A model generated the notes under the pieces. That model saw nothing but the letters and a program-made list of their open reading frames with translations, was not told the DNA's origin and did not search any database. This document shows, piece after piece, positions 44,559 through 55,920 of a stretch of DNA of 64,000 bases (positions within the stretch are counted from its first letter, which is position 1; each line of letters starts with the position of its first letter). The DNA is from Echinarachnius parma (taxonomy: Eukaryota; Echinodermata; Echinoidea; Clypeasteroida; Echinarachniidae): positions 1-64,000 of the forward strand of contig JBAMJV010008307.1 in NCBI GenBank assembly GCA_037951105.1, given 5' to 3'. Made by a program: the position numbers and the translations under genes.

Positions 44559-45310
44559 TCATAAATTGTCTAAGTCATGTTCACTTCTAATCACCTTTTT
44601 TATTGTTTTTCCACCACTAGCAGGAATCAGCGCAATGACCCTGCCATCAGACGACCATACCGTCACATCTTTCCTGGCCTCTCTTGTCTTTGCCAGCAGG
44701 ACCTGATTTCTTTGAGTCAGATCCTCCACGATGACAATCCCAGATCCCTTTAACTTTTTTCTGTTTGCCAGGACCTCTCTCCTCATCTTGTACGAGGTTA
44801 GTTTGACGATTATTGATCGATGGTGCTGGTGGTGTGGAGGTTCCCTGGTAGATGACGCCGACGATGTTGAAGTTGACGCGGTCCCCGATGTTGGCGGCTT
44901 CCTCGTCTTTCCCGTGTGGTGAGACCTATCGATGTCCCTAGGTACAATAGAGACACCCATCCGGCGCACTATCTCGGTTGCTGTCGTGTCGGTGTCCTCT
45001 CCAGCCTTCTCCTCTACGCCGAAAATACGGATGCAGGAACGTCTTGAATACTGTTCGATGTCATTGATCGAGTTGTTGAGATTGCCAACTTTTTCAGTCA
45101 GGTTAGAGTTGGCAATCACGGTGCTCTGTAGTTTAGACTGCAGGTCAAGGAGGTCCCCTTCTGGTTTTCACCTCTGCTGATCAGATCTCCCATTTCCTTC
45201 TCCACAGCTTTGCAGACGATTCGATCCAGGAGTGCAATAAACTTTTTGTTCACAAGTAAATTCTCCATGACCTGCACGGTGATGGCTGCCATTTGTCTTG
45301 TAGTGGTACC
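44559..45310 (-). pseudogene. LINE ORF1 (copy 2)
   Basis: An open stretch of 186 codons (45119-44559) is preceded by a frameshifted N-terminal part reaching about 45310. It contains a coiled-coil-like region (NSNLTEKVGNLNNSINDIEQ), the block YSRRSCIRIFGVEEKAGED, DIDRSHHTGKTRKPPTSG, a Ser/Thr-rich linker and SIIVKLTSYKMRREVLANRK followed by IVIVEDLTQRNQVLLAKTR. This is the RRM-like and C-terminal organisation of ORF1 proteins that bind LINE RNA. The frameshift near 45120 suggests an inactive copy. Confidence 0.75.
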
Positions 45311-45420
45311 TGTGCTTGGTAGTTCATCTGCGATGGTACTTGGGTCAGACAGCGAATTGTTTGGCCGTGTAGAGTTCTCAGTTGCACAGGTTGAATTGTG
45401 TCTTTGAATTGGCTAGCCGT

Positions 45421-46299
45421 GTGTTGTGTGTGATCAATAAAAAAAGCGCAGTCATGAAGAATTTGGCTTTTTTATATTTATACAACTCAGTTGAGTGATG
45501 TCTGGAGCTTATAGTCAAGAATAAGATCTCTGACAGTCGTGTATTCAATAAAAAAGTTATTCAATAATATTATATCATACAATATCGAATAACACTTTTT
45601 AGATCATCGTTTAGTTCCATTCATAGTTTGAGAGTTTAACAACAGAAGTCTCTATATGTGGGAGACACATTAAAAGAGTTCACGATCGCCTCATATTTTG
45701 AGTTCCAAAGCTACTCCATCCACAGTATTTGCTGCAAAATGTCTACATACTCACAGCTGCTCTGATGATAGATTGTCCAAGATATTCTTGAAGATACAAG
45801 TAAAGTCACTCTTTTAAGAAGATAAAGTGTGTTGTTTTTTTCCACAATCATCGACAGTACTTGATCACACACCTTCCACACCCAAACAAGAATCTCAAGA
45901 AGAAACGAGGAAACAATAACTGCACCAGGTAAGAGCAATGAAGTTCTGCGCATGGCACTGAGTATTGCTAGTGTTGGACAGCTTGACATGTGTGAGCTAC
46001 TCTGTTCAAGGAATCAGGCAGTATGAGAAGTGGTAGGAAGGCTAGCCTAGCGAAGTTCTTACAAGAGGAAACCAAAGTGCCAAACCAAACTGATTTTCTG
46101 ATTTGCCGTAGGATGGCAGAAAGAACAGCAGTGGTAGTTGCTGCAATTATGTGCTGTAGGCACTGGTCCTTTCACAAAGGTGACATTTTAAGCAATTGCC
46201 AATTGTTACACAAATCTTTTGCTGACTTCAGCAGCATGGAACCGCCTTCTTCAACCAGGAACAGTTATTCTGGCACCCTTTGACACATCGACATGATAT
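45421..46299. other. Unassigned stretch
   Basis: No gene recognised. A segment at about 46140-46230 (CACTGGTCCTTTCACAAAGG) resembles the inverse of 47150-47200, so part of the decayed ORF described next may be repeated here on the opposite strand. Confidence 0.35.
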
Positions 46300-47206
46300 T
46301 GTCTTGTCCAGGTTTGCTGTGTGGTTGACACTTAAAATGCTTATCCATCATTCAGGGACTATCCAAACTCTGGACATGATGGAATTTTTGGCGTGGGAAT
46401 GTGCGCATCCTTGTCAATGATGGCATGAGCAGTTCGTTTGAGACGAAGGAGAAAAGCGTCCTCTTTAGGAGGCAGTAGTTTCAAGAGAGTTGACTCGTTA
46501 TTCAAGAACTGTTAAACTTTCAATTTTCCAAGATCGGAATCTTCAAATTAGTCGGCTTTGGTGTTGTACACATCCATGGTGAGTTATCGTGTCCGAGTGA
46601 TAATGTCATCTGTTAGTGCATCAGCAGGGTTTTTTTTTTACCAGCAATGTCGGTATGTTCCGATTCTGGGCTGTCCTCACCCACAGCTCTGAGAGATCAG
46701 TGAGACGTCTTGAACCATGATATATGCACATGCTTAGGACGTCAGTGTCGTTGGCATGAATAACTACTCTGGCGACTCTGTTAACTAAGTACTCCGTTGT
46801 AGAATGTGTAAAGCAAGGCCCTTGTAACAGCCTCTTCATGCTGTATAGTTATGTATATGTTGTATAGATTCAAGGGCGGAACTCCTTTCTTTCTTCTTTG
46901 AATCCACCACCAACATGACCAGTGTACAGATGGATTTTACCAAGCGAAGGTTCAGGCTGTCCATAATCACGCCACCTTTCACATGGGAAGTTCAAAAGGT
47001 TTGTGGTGGTAGCTTGATACCGTGAAAAACTCATGTGGATCAGGAGCTGCGCATTTCCCACAGACTTCATAGTCTTTGGCTGATTTGGATAGGGCATATA
47101 TTGGATAGGAAATTCTTTCAGCAAACAGCTTTCCGTGCCAATCAGTGACTGCTTCAAATGTTTCACCTTTATGAGATGGCCAGTGCCGTATGCATTGCAT
47201 CAACAA
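46300..47206 (-). pseudogene. Decayed copy of a transposon-associated ORF family
   Basis: Fragments in minus-strand order: RHWPSHKGETFEAVTDWHGK (47180 region), VARVVIHANDTDVLSMC then LTDLSELWVRTAQNR (46621-46839), and LLKLLPPKEDAFLLRLKRTA followed by IPSCPEFG (about 46390-46500). The H-NDTDVL...LWVRT and LPP...A...LKR-A...P.P..P....G combination matches, from memory, a repetitive ORF family abundant in marine invertebrate and fish genomes that contains a nuclease-like DTDV motif. Many stops and frameshifts separate the pieces. Confidence 0.45.
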
Positions 47207-47501
47207 CCGCTGTTCTATGTTGTGTTTCTAGACGCTCATGAGTCAGTTATGGGGGCCAACCTTTAACATGAGCCAACTATGTTCATGTCTGTAATACCTC
47301 ATTTGCAAGCTTCACGATGTATCTCCTTTATACCTAAAATGGGACTCACCCTCAAACGTGTCTTGTAAGCCTACAGACACACTTCGTCCAAACTGGATGG
47401 GTAGACCTCGATTAAACTTATTTTTTGGAGTACATAGATGAAGGGTTGTTTTTTTAAACACCTATTTCCCTCCTTCCCTGTATCTGATTCAAGAGATAAC
47501 A

Positions 47502-47768
47502 GCCTAAAGGGGTAGTCCAGTTTTGGTATAGCTGCACAAAATAGTTTCGTTGTGAGGTAATGAAAAACTGAGTGTCAAATTTGAAAGAGCATACGATTTT
47601 AATGACAGAATAAACTTTATTTGATCAAAATCGGTTCAGAAATAGCTGAAATAATGATAAATATATCCCAGATTTATTCGATAATTTAAAAAAAATTATA
47701 AAATGCTTACACTTTTTCAAAAATGTTCAAAAGAGTTTTTGAAATAGTTGTTGATGACCTATCTAAAC
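47502..47768 (+). mobile_element. MITE family alpha, copy E, truncated
   Basis: It starts AAAGGGGTAGTCCAGTTTTG (TTAA mutated) with the family body (GAAAGAGCATACGATTTTAA, TTTGATCAAAATCGGTTCAG). It ends near 47768 where the next tandem repeat begins. Confidence 0.75.
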
Positions 47769-47772
47769 CCCT

Positions 47773-48570
47773 CACAAAAAGTTCCGCAATACAAGTTTGA
47801 GCGTTTATATCTCTCCTTTTACTTTATTACCGTTCATGAATTTAGTATCATTGACAAGCTTGTATTCTCCCCTTTACATTGATATGACATTTGTTATGAA
47901 TATGTTATCGCGCAATGTGCATGACATCTGAATATGGGGCAAAGTCAAAAGTGAAATGTTGCAAAATGCAGTAATTATTGGCAACAGCGTCCCCTTCTTT
48001 GTTTGGGAGAATAAAGTGTTCTGAATGATGTTAAAGTCGGTCATACGTGAATGTAAATGGCGTATTATCATTTTCTTTGGAAGATGAAATGTGTCTTAAT
48101 GATTTTGAGGGGGTGCAATTACGTTTTTGTATGTTGTTAGGAAGATGTATTGTGTTGTATTGACTGATTGATAACTTATCATTATGTTTGATTTGTAGAA
48201 AGACTGTTGCAAAAAGTTCCGCAATTCAAATTTGAGCGTTCATATCTCTCCTATTACTTTATTACCATTCATGAATTTGGTATCATTGGAAAGCTTGTTT
48301 TCACCCCTTTACATTGGTATGAATTTGTTATGGATATTTTATCATGGAATGAGCATTACATCCGAATATGGGGCAAAGTCAAACGTGACATGTTGCAATA
48401 ATGCATTTATATTGTCAATATGAGTTATCATGTGAATAAGTGATGTTTTGAATGATGTTGAGGCGATCATATGCAAATTGTCAATGGCGTATTATCATTT
48501 CCCCTGGAGGATGGAATGATTTTGAATTGGTCATGAATACAATTATGAATATGTATGTTGTTTGGACAGT
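47773..48570 (+). repeat. Tandem pair of about 435-bp units (AAAAGTTCCGCAAT family)
   Basis: Units start at 47773 and 48208 with AAAAGTTCCGCAAT and share GAGCGTT-ATATCTCTCC, ATTCATGAATTTGGTATCAT and GAATATGGGGCAAAGTCAAA. A third, more diverged unit lies at 50839-51130. No conserved reading frame. Confidence 0.85.
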
Positions 48571-48673
48571 GACAAGTGACGTTTGTACTGTAATTGTGGT
48601 GGATTTTGTGTAAAATTGGGAAACTGACAAACTTGCGGCAATAATCTGTGTAAAAGTCAAACATAATGATCAT

Positions 48674-48780
48674 TCGGAAATAATATCGCTAGTGATCTTC
48701 GTTTGTCTCGCAATGTATGGTCAACATGGAATCTGATAGATCACGACGTTTCGTATGCCGCTGCAATACTTTGTCAAGTG
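48674..48780 (+). repeat. Second copy of the 107-bp segment at 20724
   Basis: It carries AATATCGCTAGTGATCTTCG, TTTGTCTCGCAATGTATGGT and GATCACGACGTTTCGTATGC. It is open in the same frame as the copy at 20724-20830. It lies 1.2 kb before the exon at 49981, much as the first copy follows the exon at 20648. Confidence 0.6.
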
Positions 48781-49980
48781 TGTGTGTATCTTATGTTTAA
48801 TTGGCGTCTCAATCATACATGATTATTTACGCCATTCTTTATTTATTTTATTTAATGTGCATCCATGCACATACATATATACACATATACGCATATATGT
48901 GTCTATAAATACAATCTAATATTTATATAATTACTTCAATTACGAGGGGCTGGGGCAAGGCGTTCAGCACCTGACTAGTGCCGGTACACTAGTTCGCGGA
49001 GGCCACGAAAAAAACCTAGTAATTACTGGAGGAAACGTGGATGCGTCCGAGGATGCTACACGAGGGCGCACTCCCTGTCTCCTTGCTAATTACTTATTTG
49101 TATATTTATAAACTATTATACTTCTATAAATAAAGACTTTTATAAGCACATTATATTTATTATTATATTCCACATACTAAGAATCTTGCTCTACGATTGG
49201 TCAAAAGTTAATCACGTGATGAAATATAGTTTCGCCCATTCGTTACACTCTGTAGATATCTTGGGTGAAAGTGCATTGCACTCACTAGATAAAAAGTACT
49301 ATCTACACTCCGCGGTTGCATTGAATTGAATACCAATAAGTGGCGCGATAACTCTATGCGCGCGGTTGCATTGAATTGCTGTGGAGAGTGTGTATTCAAA
49401 TTCCGCACTATTCAGCAGACCATAGAATTATGACTCCAACAGTGCCGTTGTATTGTAGGTAGGTACCTACCAGGGTACGGTAGCTAGGTCTGCTTCATTT
49501 AATACGGGATTTGAATAGCCACACACTGCACGGTCAATTCAATGCAACCGCGGATGTGTGTGTTGCGCGAATTACAAATGCATGTAATGCTGCGTACTTT
49601 GCACTGTATGTATCGTACACCGCTTGCCATGACTCTGACGTTTAGGCTTTAGAACGTTGACTTATGAACTGTTTTAGTGTTTCATCATTATTGATTACAA
49701 TTTTCTTGGAGTCTGACTTGGAGTTGGAGTTCACTTTCATTTTTATATAGACCCAAGTGCTAGCCTATAGCCTTAGGCTATGGAATTGTCATGGAGTTAA
49801 ACAATTGGAATAGCCATTGTTGGTAAGTAGATCAAAGTCTAGTACCGGTAACTGTAGTGTTAGTGTTAGAACTAGGCCTATACATTAAAAGCAGTTTAAG
49901 TTGTCTTTCTCGTAGACCTAGCTACCAGTGAAATGTTTCCAATGTAGAATATAAAGCAAATAATCACCTTTTGGTTTCAG
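48781..49980. other. Region upstream of the exon at 49981
   Basis: GCGGTTGCATTGAATTG occurs at about 49313 and 49362, and its inverse CAATTCAATGCAACCGC at about 49537. This suggests a small terminal-inverted-repeat element of about 245 bp. No coding exon recognised. The last bases CACCTTTTGGTTTCAG are a splice acceptor. Confidence 0.45.
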
Positions 49981-50055
49981 GCAATTCGCTTCGGAAAGAT
50001 AGCTACATCCAGATTGCCTCGGAAGTGATAGATTGTGCCATTGCCTTCACCAACG
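49981..50055 (+). CDS. 75-bp exon joined to the death-like domain exon
   Basis: A phase 1-1 exon with acceptor TTTTGGTTTCAG and donor GTAATT. It encodes NSLRKDSYIQIASEVIDCAI AFTN, an amphipathic helical segment. Its phase matches both the exon at 51248 and the upstream exons of the Ig/transmembrane group. The segment may form the linker or first helix of the death-fold region. Confidence 0.6.
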
Positions 50056-51247
50056 GTAATTATTTGCTTACTATTTTATTCATTCTCATATTAGCACATT
50101 ATAGTTCTAAATACAATGTGGCTAGTACGTTATTACACAATATACATTACACATTATACAAATGTACATTTAACACATGGTCACATGAGCTCATAATAAC
50201 TCTCAGTATAATTTCCAGATTCAGTGTTGCACTTTTTGCACAACTATACATTTACACATATTAACATATACTAAATCATGATGTACTCAGGGAATCCCCC
50301 TCAAGTGTAACTGATTTATTGTATTTAGTCATACACATTATTTATAAACACTATTACACATTATACAAATATATAAACTTTTTTTTTTTTTTTTTTTTCA
50401 TATTCATTGTGAATATCAACAAAATGTATGCCCCTCTTCAGACGGACCGGTGATCGGGACTCCCGCCTCATTCATCGGTCCGTCTTCAGGGGGCGACATT
50501 TCCGACATAAACATCTTATATGGATATAACGTATATAAAGTAACGTAAAACACTCCTATTTATGCACTCATGCGGCTCCAAACCGCGTTATCTCGCATGA
50601 GCGAGTTGTTCCTAATTGGTCCATAACGGGCAAATTATATTGGCCGGTGTACACGGGTGCTAAACCAATCAGCGAGGCGCTGGCTCGACTTGCTTGCTAG
50701 GCGGGAACAATAGCGGGAAAATCGCTTAAATGGATTATTGGCTGCGGTCAACGAGTATTGTTGCGTTATATTGGATATTTACACACTGTGCATTTACCAA
50801 AACGTACTATGTATTGAATTGCTTTTACGCCGTATAAATCCATAAAAAACACCCAATTCAAGTTCGAGCGTTGATTTTCTCTTGTTACTAAGTTATCTTT
50901 TTCCAATGAGATATAATTGACAAGCATGTTTATTCCTTTTTTACATTGATACTACATTCATACTGATTTTGTAATTATGGAATGTGCTGTAGACCTAAAT
51001 ATGGAGCCAAGTCAAAAGTGATATATTGCAAAATGCAATGTTATTGCCAATCTGAATTGCCCATTTGTTTGGGGGAGAGGTTGTGTTATGAATCGTGTTG
51101 AGGTTAATTATGTACAATAACAGTGCATTTTGAAATATTTCAAAATTGACCTGGACCCATATTCAGGTGGAATTTAGGTATCATAATTTCATCAGTGTAA
51201 ATTGGAATAATAATTTCCATTGAATATCATTGTTTTTTACATTACAG
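50056..51247. other. Intron with poly-T, a strong hairpin and a diverged tandem unit
   Basis: An 18-T run lies at about 50381-50398, a hairpin at 50431-50493 and the third AAAAGTTCCGCAAT-family unit at 50839-51130. The stem CCTCTTCAGACGGACCGGTGA pairs with TCATCGGTCCGTCTTCAGGGG, and an inner GGGACTCCC is also self-complementary. The intron ends TTGTTTTTTACATTACAG. Confidence 0.6.
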
Positions 51248-51609
51248 TGGCCGATGATGAAGACATCTTGAGCGAGAGGCTCATTCTTGCTATGACAAAG
51301 AAGATCCACCCGGCGGTCACACCTGTCGAAGACTTCAGCGTATACCTAGGGTTAGGAAACCCAGGCGGGGCTAACGCGGCAATTGGAGGAATAAGAACGC
51401 TGGATCCCAAAGTTGCCTACAACCTCTTATTACTACAGTACATCGGAGAGCACGATACAGGGAAGAACAGCGCCCTAGAACTTCGTGAGATCCTCAGGGA
51501 TAACGGCATGGTACCAGTGGCCAGGATACTCGAAGAGGGTAGGAATGATAACGGATGCTTTTGGCCGGTAGGGCTTGAGTTTCTGGTGAACGGTTTAGTG
51601 ACGTTTTAA
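51248..51609 (+). CDS. Terminal exon encoding a death-like domain
   Basis: The exon has an acceptor TTTTTTACATTACAG and a TAA at 51607. It encodes about 120 residues after a phase-1 junction. Residues form the six-helix pattern of death domains: LSERLILAMTKKI, DFSVYLGLGNPG (the LG turn after helix 2), GIRTLDPKVAYNLLLLQYI (helices 3-4 with the D-...A...LL pattern), SALELREILRDNG and PVARILEEG. Death domains mediate homotypic contacts with adaptors such as MyD88 or FADD in innate immune and apoptotic signalling. With the Ig and transmembrane exons in matching phase upstream, the inferred product is an Ig-transmembrane-death receptor. The 29-kb gap makes one gene uncertain. Confidence 0.65.
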
Positions 51610-51725
51610 TAATAATTTCACATCTCCTTTATCGGGTATGAATAACATGACCACTACAACACCGAGATTGTCTGATAATATATTATAGGCTCTAGTGGTT
51701 CTCTCATACCTTGTATTTTTAATAT

Positions 51726-51845
51726 CAAAGGGATTTAGTAAATTTGATGGCTAGTGCGAAAAGTGATGAGTGATTAATGACATGTGTATTGGAGTGATCT
51801 GATATGTCCACAAAGTAATGTGTGAAACTTTCACGTTAATTGGAT
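51726..51845 (-). mobile_element. MITE family beta, copy 3, truncated
   Basis: AAAGGGATTTAGTAAATTTG followed by AAAAGTGATGAGTGATTAAT and GATATGTCCACAAAGTAATG matches the reverse complement of the right half of copy 2. It is cut off at the start of an alpha fragment. Confidence 0.7.
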
Positions 51846-52033
51846 GGTTTTAGAGAGCGGCTTTTTTTTAATGATAAAAAGCTTTGTACTTAGTCATTTG
51901 TAATTTTTAATTCCTTTCGATCATGGTGGAGTTATAACTTTTAGTTTATAATGTAATGGTGCAGGTTTTGGTTACTAAAATTCAGTTTGACCAAAACTGT
52001 ACTCTCTTTACCAGAACTCAACTATCCCTTTAA
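51846..52033 (+). mobile_element. MITE family alpha, copy F, right half
   Basis: It contains TTTTAGAGAGCGGC, ATGGTGCAGGTTTTGGTTAC and the right terminus CAGAACTCAACTATCCCT followed by TTAA (52030-52033). Copy E at 47502 holds the left half in the same orientation; they may or may not be parts of one original element. Confidence 0.75.
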
Positions 52034-52082
52034 TGAGAAATAAGACATATTCATAAGCTCGTCAGTGATGTTGCAAAAACAC

Positions 52083-52240
52083 ATCACTACACACGCACTA
52101 ACGCACACACTCACGAATACACCCATACACACATACACACACACAAACAAGCACACACACATACACACACACACGAACATACATACACACTTTACAGGGT
52201 GCAGGCACCGATCTATACCACTGGATACGTACAGCAACAG
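52083..52240 (-). repeat. (CA)n-tailed dispersed repeat, apparent empty site of the palindrome
   Basis: On the minus strand the order is ...GTATCCAGTGGTATAGATCGGTG, CCTGCACC, CTGTAAAGTGTG and a (GT)n tract. The two flanks of the 4.13-kb palindrome at 55666-59797 are the same sequences: GTATCCAGTGGTATAGATCG on its left and CTGTAAAGTGTGTATGTATG plus (GT)n on its right. A related fragment (GGATACAGCAGCAGCGCCC) lies at about 53223-53245. Confidence 0.75.
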
Positions 52241-52319
52241 CGCCCCCATCATGAAGCCAGCGACAGTGTCCGAAATATCTAAAAGTACTCCACCAAAATA
52301 AAGTGCTCCATTCACTTGC

Positions 52320-54540
52320 GTGTTATATCTGTCATTTTCGAGGACTCAAAACGCAATATTCTGGCATCGTGAGTATTATTTGATGGAATGAAAAGGAAGT
52401 TTGATTACTGCGGAAGAGCCCTATATTGGTAAGTAAATGTATTAGGTCTGACAAAAGGCAATATTTGTGTGATTTATTCACTTGTGTCTTTACGTTTTAC
52501 ATGTGCCCCACATACTATTAATTGTGTCATGTCTTCAAGCACCTGGGCAATTTAGTGGCGAATCACGGTTTTCGTCACTTGTGTGGTAAACAATTTACAT
52601 TACATTTGGGTAATTCATAAGGTTTTAACTCTTGTTTCTTCCTATTTAAGCTCTCATGAATCAATTCTCTTATTTGTCGCATGTTTTTGTAGCATTTGGT
52701 GTTATTTTGTATCAATTAATAAATTATTTCACAATCTGTTTACGGTATTTATATTGTTGACTACATGGTCTATGCTTTATAAACTTACTTTCTTAATTGA
52801 ATGCCAAAATTGGGCTATCCAGTGACCGAAAATTGAAGCGCAAAGGGCAAGTTAACTTTCCAAACACAAGAATTTTATTTTTTTAATTAAAAATGTATAC
52901 ATGTACAGATGTATGTATTGTATGTCAAATGATTAAAATAAAGCTTACTACAGTTCTACTAGTAGTAGCCATATATAGCGCATAATGCATCTATCAATGA
53001 AAATGTGGCTAAATTTAATTTTAAGATTTTTAAATCATAGTTTAGTATTGATAGTTTGGTCTATAAATCCTGAAATTAAATACACATTTTGTCAAAAGTG
53101 CTCAGCTTACTTGTCCTTTTCCTTGCTGGCCTTGCATGTAAAACTAAACATCTGATCTGTCCTTTTCTCTCTTACTTAGATTCCTGATGAGATGCCTCTT
53201 CTCACTAGCCATCGACTGTATTGGATACAGCAGCAGCGCCCTATCTATTTGACTTGAAGCCAGGCAGCAGCATGTGCAATTGTGTACCTTTTCATGGCGT
53301 GTCATTATAACGTAACAATCATCATGCCAGCTTATGGTAACAGGGTAATGAAACATTATTTTAAAAAGTCTCCTTGATTGAATGGAGACATTTATATATA
53401 GATAATAGTAATAGTTGAACTCGTGCCCAATAGTACAATAACAATAAACCATTTTTATATAGCGCATAATCACAAACAATACATTTAAGTCTCTAAGCGT
53501 GCCCAGGCGCCACACCGTGCATGGACGTAAAGGACATTGTGTACTGTAATTAATTGCATTCTGACCTTTTAGATTAGCGTTTCATCGCCATCAACTTCTA
53601 TAAATACAGCTCAATGATAATAGCATAATTAAATAACGCTCAAAGTGTGTATGATTGACTCCTCAAAACAGTTTTACCGTGATCGAGCTATAGAGCAAAA
53701 TAGTGTAGTAAGACACCCTTACTACATGTGTTAATTTTGTTTTGCCATGAAATATTTCATGTTAGGAGAATTTATAAAAATCGTTTTGTTTTTTGTTTTT
53801 TACAATTCCTAGTAAATGTATTTATATTGTAAAAGTTAGTTGAAGTTTGTGTACCTGAAAGCCCAAACCACTTCATTGTGTATGTACAATGTTAAAATGT
53901 AGTGAAAGAACTATTTGACATATTATTTATTCCTGGATTTTCTGATCAAATGCATGAAAGCGAGCACATGTAACCTATACCTTATGGCTTATCGACACAT
54001 TAGACATCTGTCAAACTTCAAAAGTAGCATCAGCCATCACTATGTTTCGAACCAGAAAGGAGTTTCCGGAGATTTGTAAAGGGAAGATGTGTGTCTATTT
54101 TTATGCCATGTATTATGTGAAATCAAGATCTAGGTTTCTTTATTCTTTAGAGTTTCAATACAGGGAAATGAAGCTTTTGAAGATCAAGTATTAATTACAT
54201 GAACGTGTGTATAAAGTACATGTATCGAATTGTATCACTGGCTTTGGCATATGAAATGAACATATGCATATTTATTGACTCAGAAATAGAAAACAACAAC
54301 AGTTGTAATTATATTGTATATGACAGTGCGAATTGCTTCTTTATTTTATAAAGAGATGCTATCGATTGTCTGTTATAATTAATTGTAAGTCAGATCATGT
54401 ATTCTGAATATGCAGCAATGCACAAATCTGATTGGTTGAAACATGCAAAGTTTCTGACTTACAATCCATTGTAACTTACATTTGAATTTATCTCTTTCTG
54501 CAACGGGACCTATATGTGTTTGTTTATATTTTATCATTTG
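52320..54540. other. Noncoding stretch
   Basis: AT-rich with no recognised gene. The only dispersed-repeat signal is the fragment around 53207-53290. Confidence 0.45.
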
Positions 54541-54566
54541 ATTTGCTTGCATGTTTCTGCGTGTGT

Positions 54567-54568
<2 letters not shown>

Positions 54569-54639
<71 letters not shown>

Positions 54640-54684
54640 CGTGTGCGTGTGTGTGTGTGTGGGTGTGTCTGTGCGCATGTGTGT

Positions 54685-54727
<43 letters not shown>
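54569..54727. repeat. (GT)n microsatellite
   Basis: About 160 bp of GT with CG and CA interruptions. The Cys/Val and Thr/His frames are artefacts. Confidence 0.97.
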
Positions 54728-54968
54728 GTCATGTGTACTTGGGTGTCATGTGTGCACTTTGGTAATTAACTCAGCTTTGTGAAAAGAGGGAATTGGACAT
54801 ATTGCGAATAAAAATGGGGGATGGGGAAATGAGAAATGTGATGATATATAAGGTGATTGGTTGTGATATACAAATAACAATTAGTAACAAAAAAACACCC
54901 ACATAATATATTGTCCAATGTTCAGTTAATTATTGAGAAGCAACATAAATCATGTAGAATACATGCTA

Positions 54969-55172
54969 CCGTAAACCAGGGTGACTTTTGCCACTTTTTG
55001 AGGATGTATTTTCATAAAGTTTTACTATTTAGAACTAATTTCTGATTCTATACATAACCCGACAAGAATACATTTGAAATTTGTTCTATTAAGTGAGGCT
55101 TGATGAAAATATATTCATCTCAAAAAGTGGCCAAAGTCACCTCTGCGGCCATATAGTCATCTCGGTTTATGG
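54969..55172. mobile_element. 204-bp foldback MITE with TA duplication
   Basis: Inverted ends CCGTAAACC and GGTTTATGG are flanked by TA (54967-54968 and 55173-55174). The arms continue inward (GACTTTTGCCACTTTTTGAG facing CTCAAAAAGTGGCCAAAGTC). A short insertion of about 20 bp in the right arm (CTGCGGCCATATAGTCA) breaks the symmetry. Probably Tc1/mariner-related. Confidence 0.8.
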
Positions 55173-55174
55173 TA

Positions 55175-55665
55175 CTAAAGTATTCAAGCATTTTCCTCCC
55201 TTTTTTTTAATCAATTATATGATAAATATTATTAGTACAGTATCATTATTACAACATTCGTTGTAATAGTTTTTTCTCGACCCAGCCCCATCCCCCGCCA
55301 AAAAGGAGAGGTAAATCGAAAAAGAAAACAAAATAATAAGCAAGCCGCTGGGCATAGAATACCATATTTGTGTGTAAAATGTCTCGAAATGAGCCTGGTA
55401 TTCAAAGTGACCAGGGTCTGTATTTATATAACTATCTTAAAACTGGCATCCCTGATAATTACAAATTAAATCGAGAGTTATTTTGTGTGTACGAACATAA
55501 ACAATTCAATCTGCTAGCACTATTTACACACATTTCCAATACACGCGTATATCGACATGCGCAATGCAATGGAGTACTTTTAACTACTTCCGGTTTTGTG
55601 CGGCGGCTTCAGCGCAGTGAATGCGGCACTGTACAGCACGCTGTATCCAGTGGTATAGATCGGTG
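55175..55665. other. Flank left of the giant palindrome
   Basis: The last 25 bp (GTATCCAGTGGTATAGATCG GTG) belong to the dispersed repeat also seen at 52206-52228. The open frame at 55370-55660 is not recognisable as a known protein. Confidence 0.4.
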
Positions 55666-55920
55666 GGTGCAGGTCATAAACAATTATATACTTCATAAAA
55701 GAAACAGTCATAATATCACAGCACACCTCATCCAATGCCTTTACATATTATGTATACAGTTGACAATACATGCAAATCACAAAAGCTATCACTAATGTAA
55801 GCATTGTATCACATACACAATCACGACAACGGCAACCTACACACAGGCTAGAAAGAAAACAATGGAAACAACTTCTAATTTTGTATTTCGTTTAAATTTA
55901 ATTGTTCAACAAAAGCTTTC

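Larger units (their letters stand above)
40300..45420 (-). mobile_element. Decayed APE-type LINE, copy 2 (minus strand)
   Basis: Read on the minus strand: ORF1 remnant (about 45310-44559), ORF2 endonuclease (44076-43296), reverse transcriptase (42855-41792) and C-terminal region (41629-41345 and 40780-40409). An (AT)n tract lies in the 3' region near 40380. It is less degenerate than copy 1 at 6.5-12.6 kb but still has frameshifts. A palindromic minisatellite splits the C-terminal part of ORF2. Confidence 0.88.

Noticed and set aside
47502..52033. Alpha copies E and F as two halves of one MITE split by a 4-kb insertion
   Set aside because: The halves would lack about 70 bp at the join, and two exons lie between them; independent truncated copies are simpler.
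54379..54782. Cys/Val-rich and Thr/His-rich proteins
   Set aside because: Translations of the (GT)n microsatellite; the same happens at 52083-52190 and 59805-59900.
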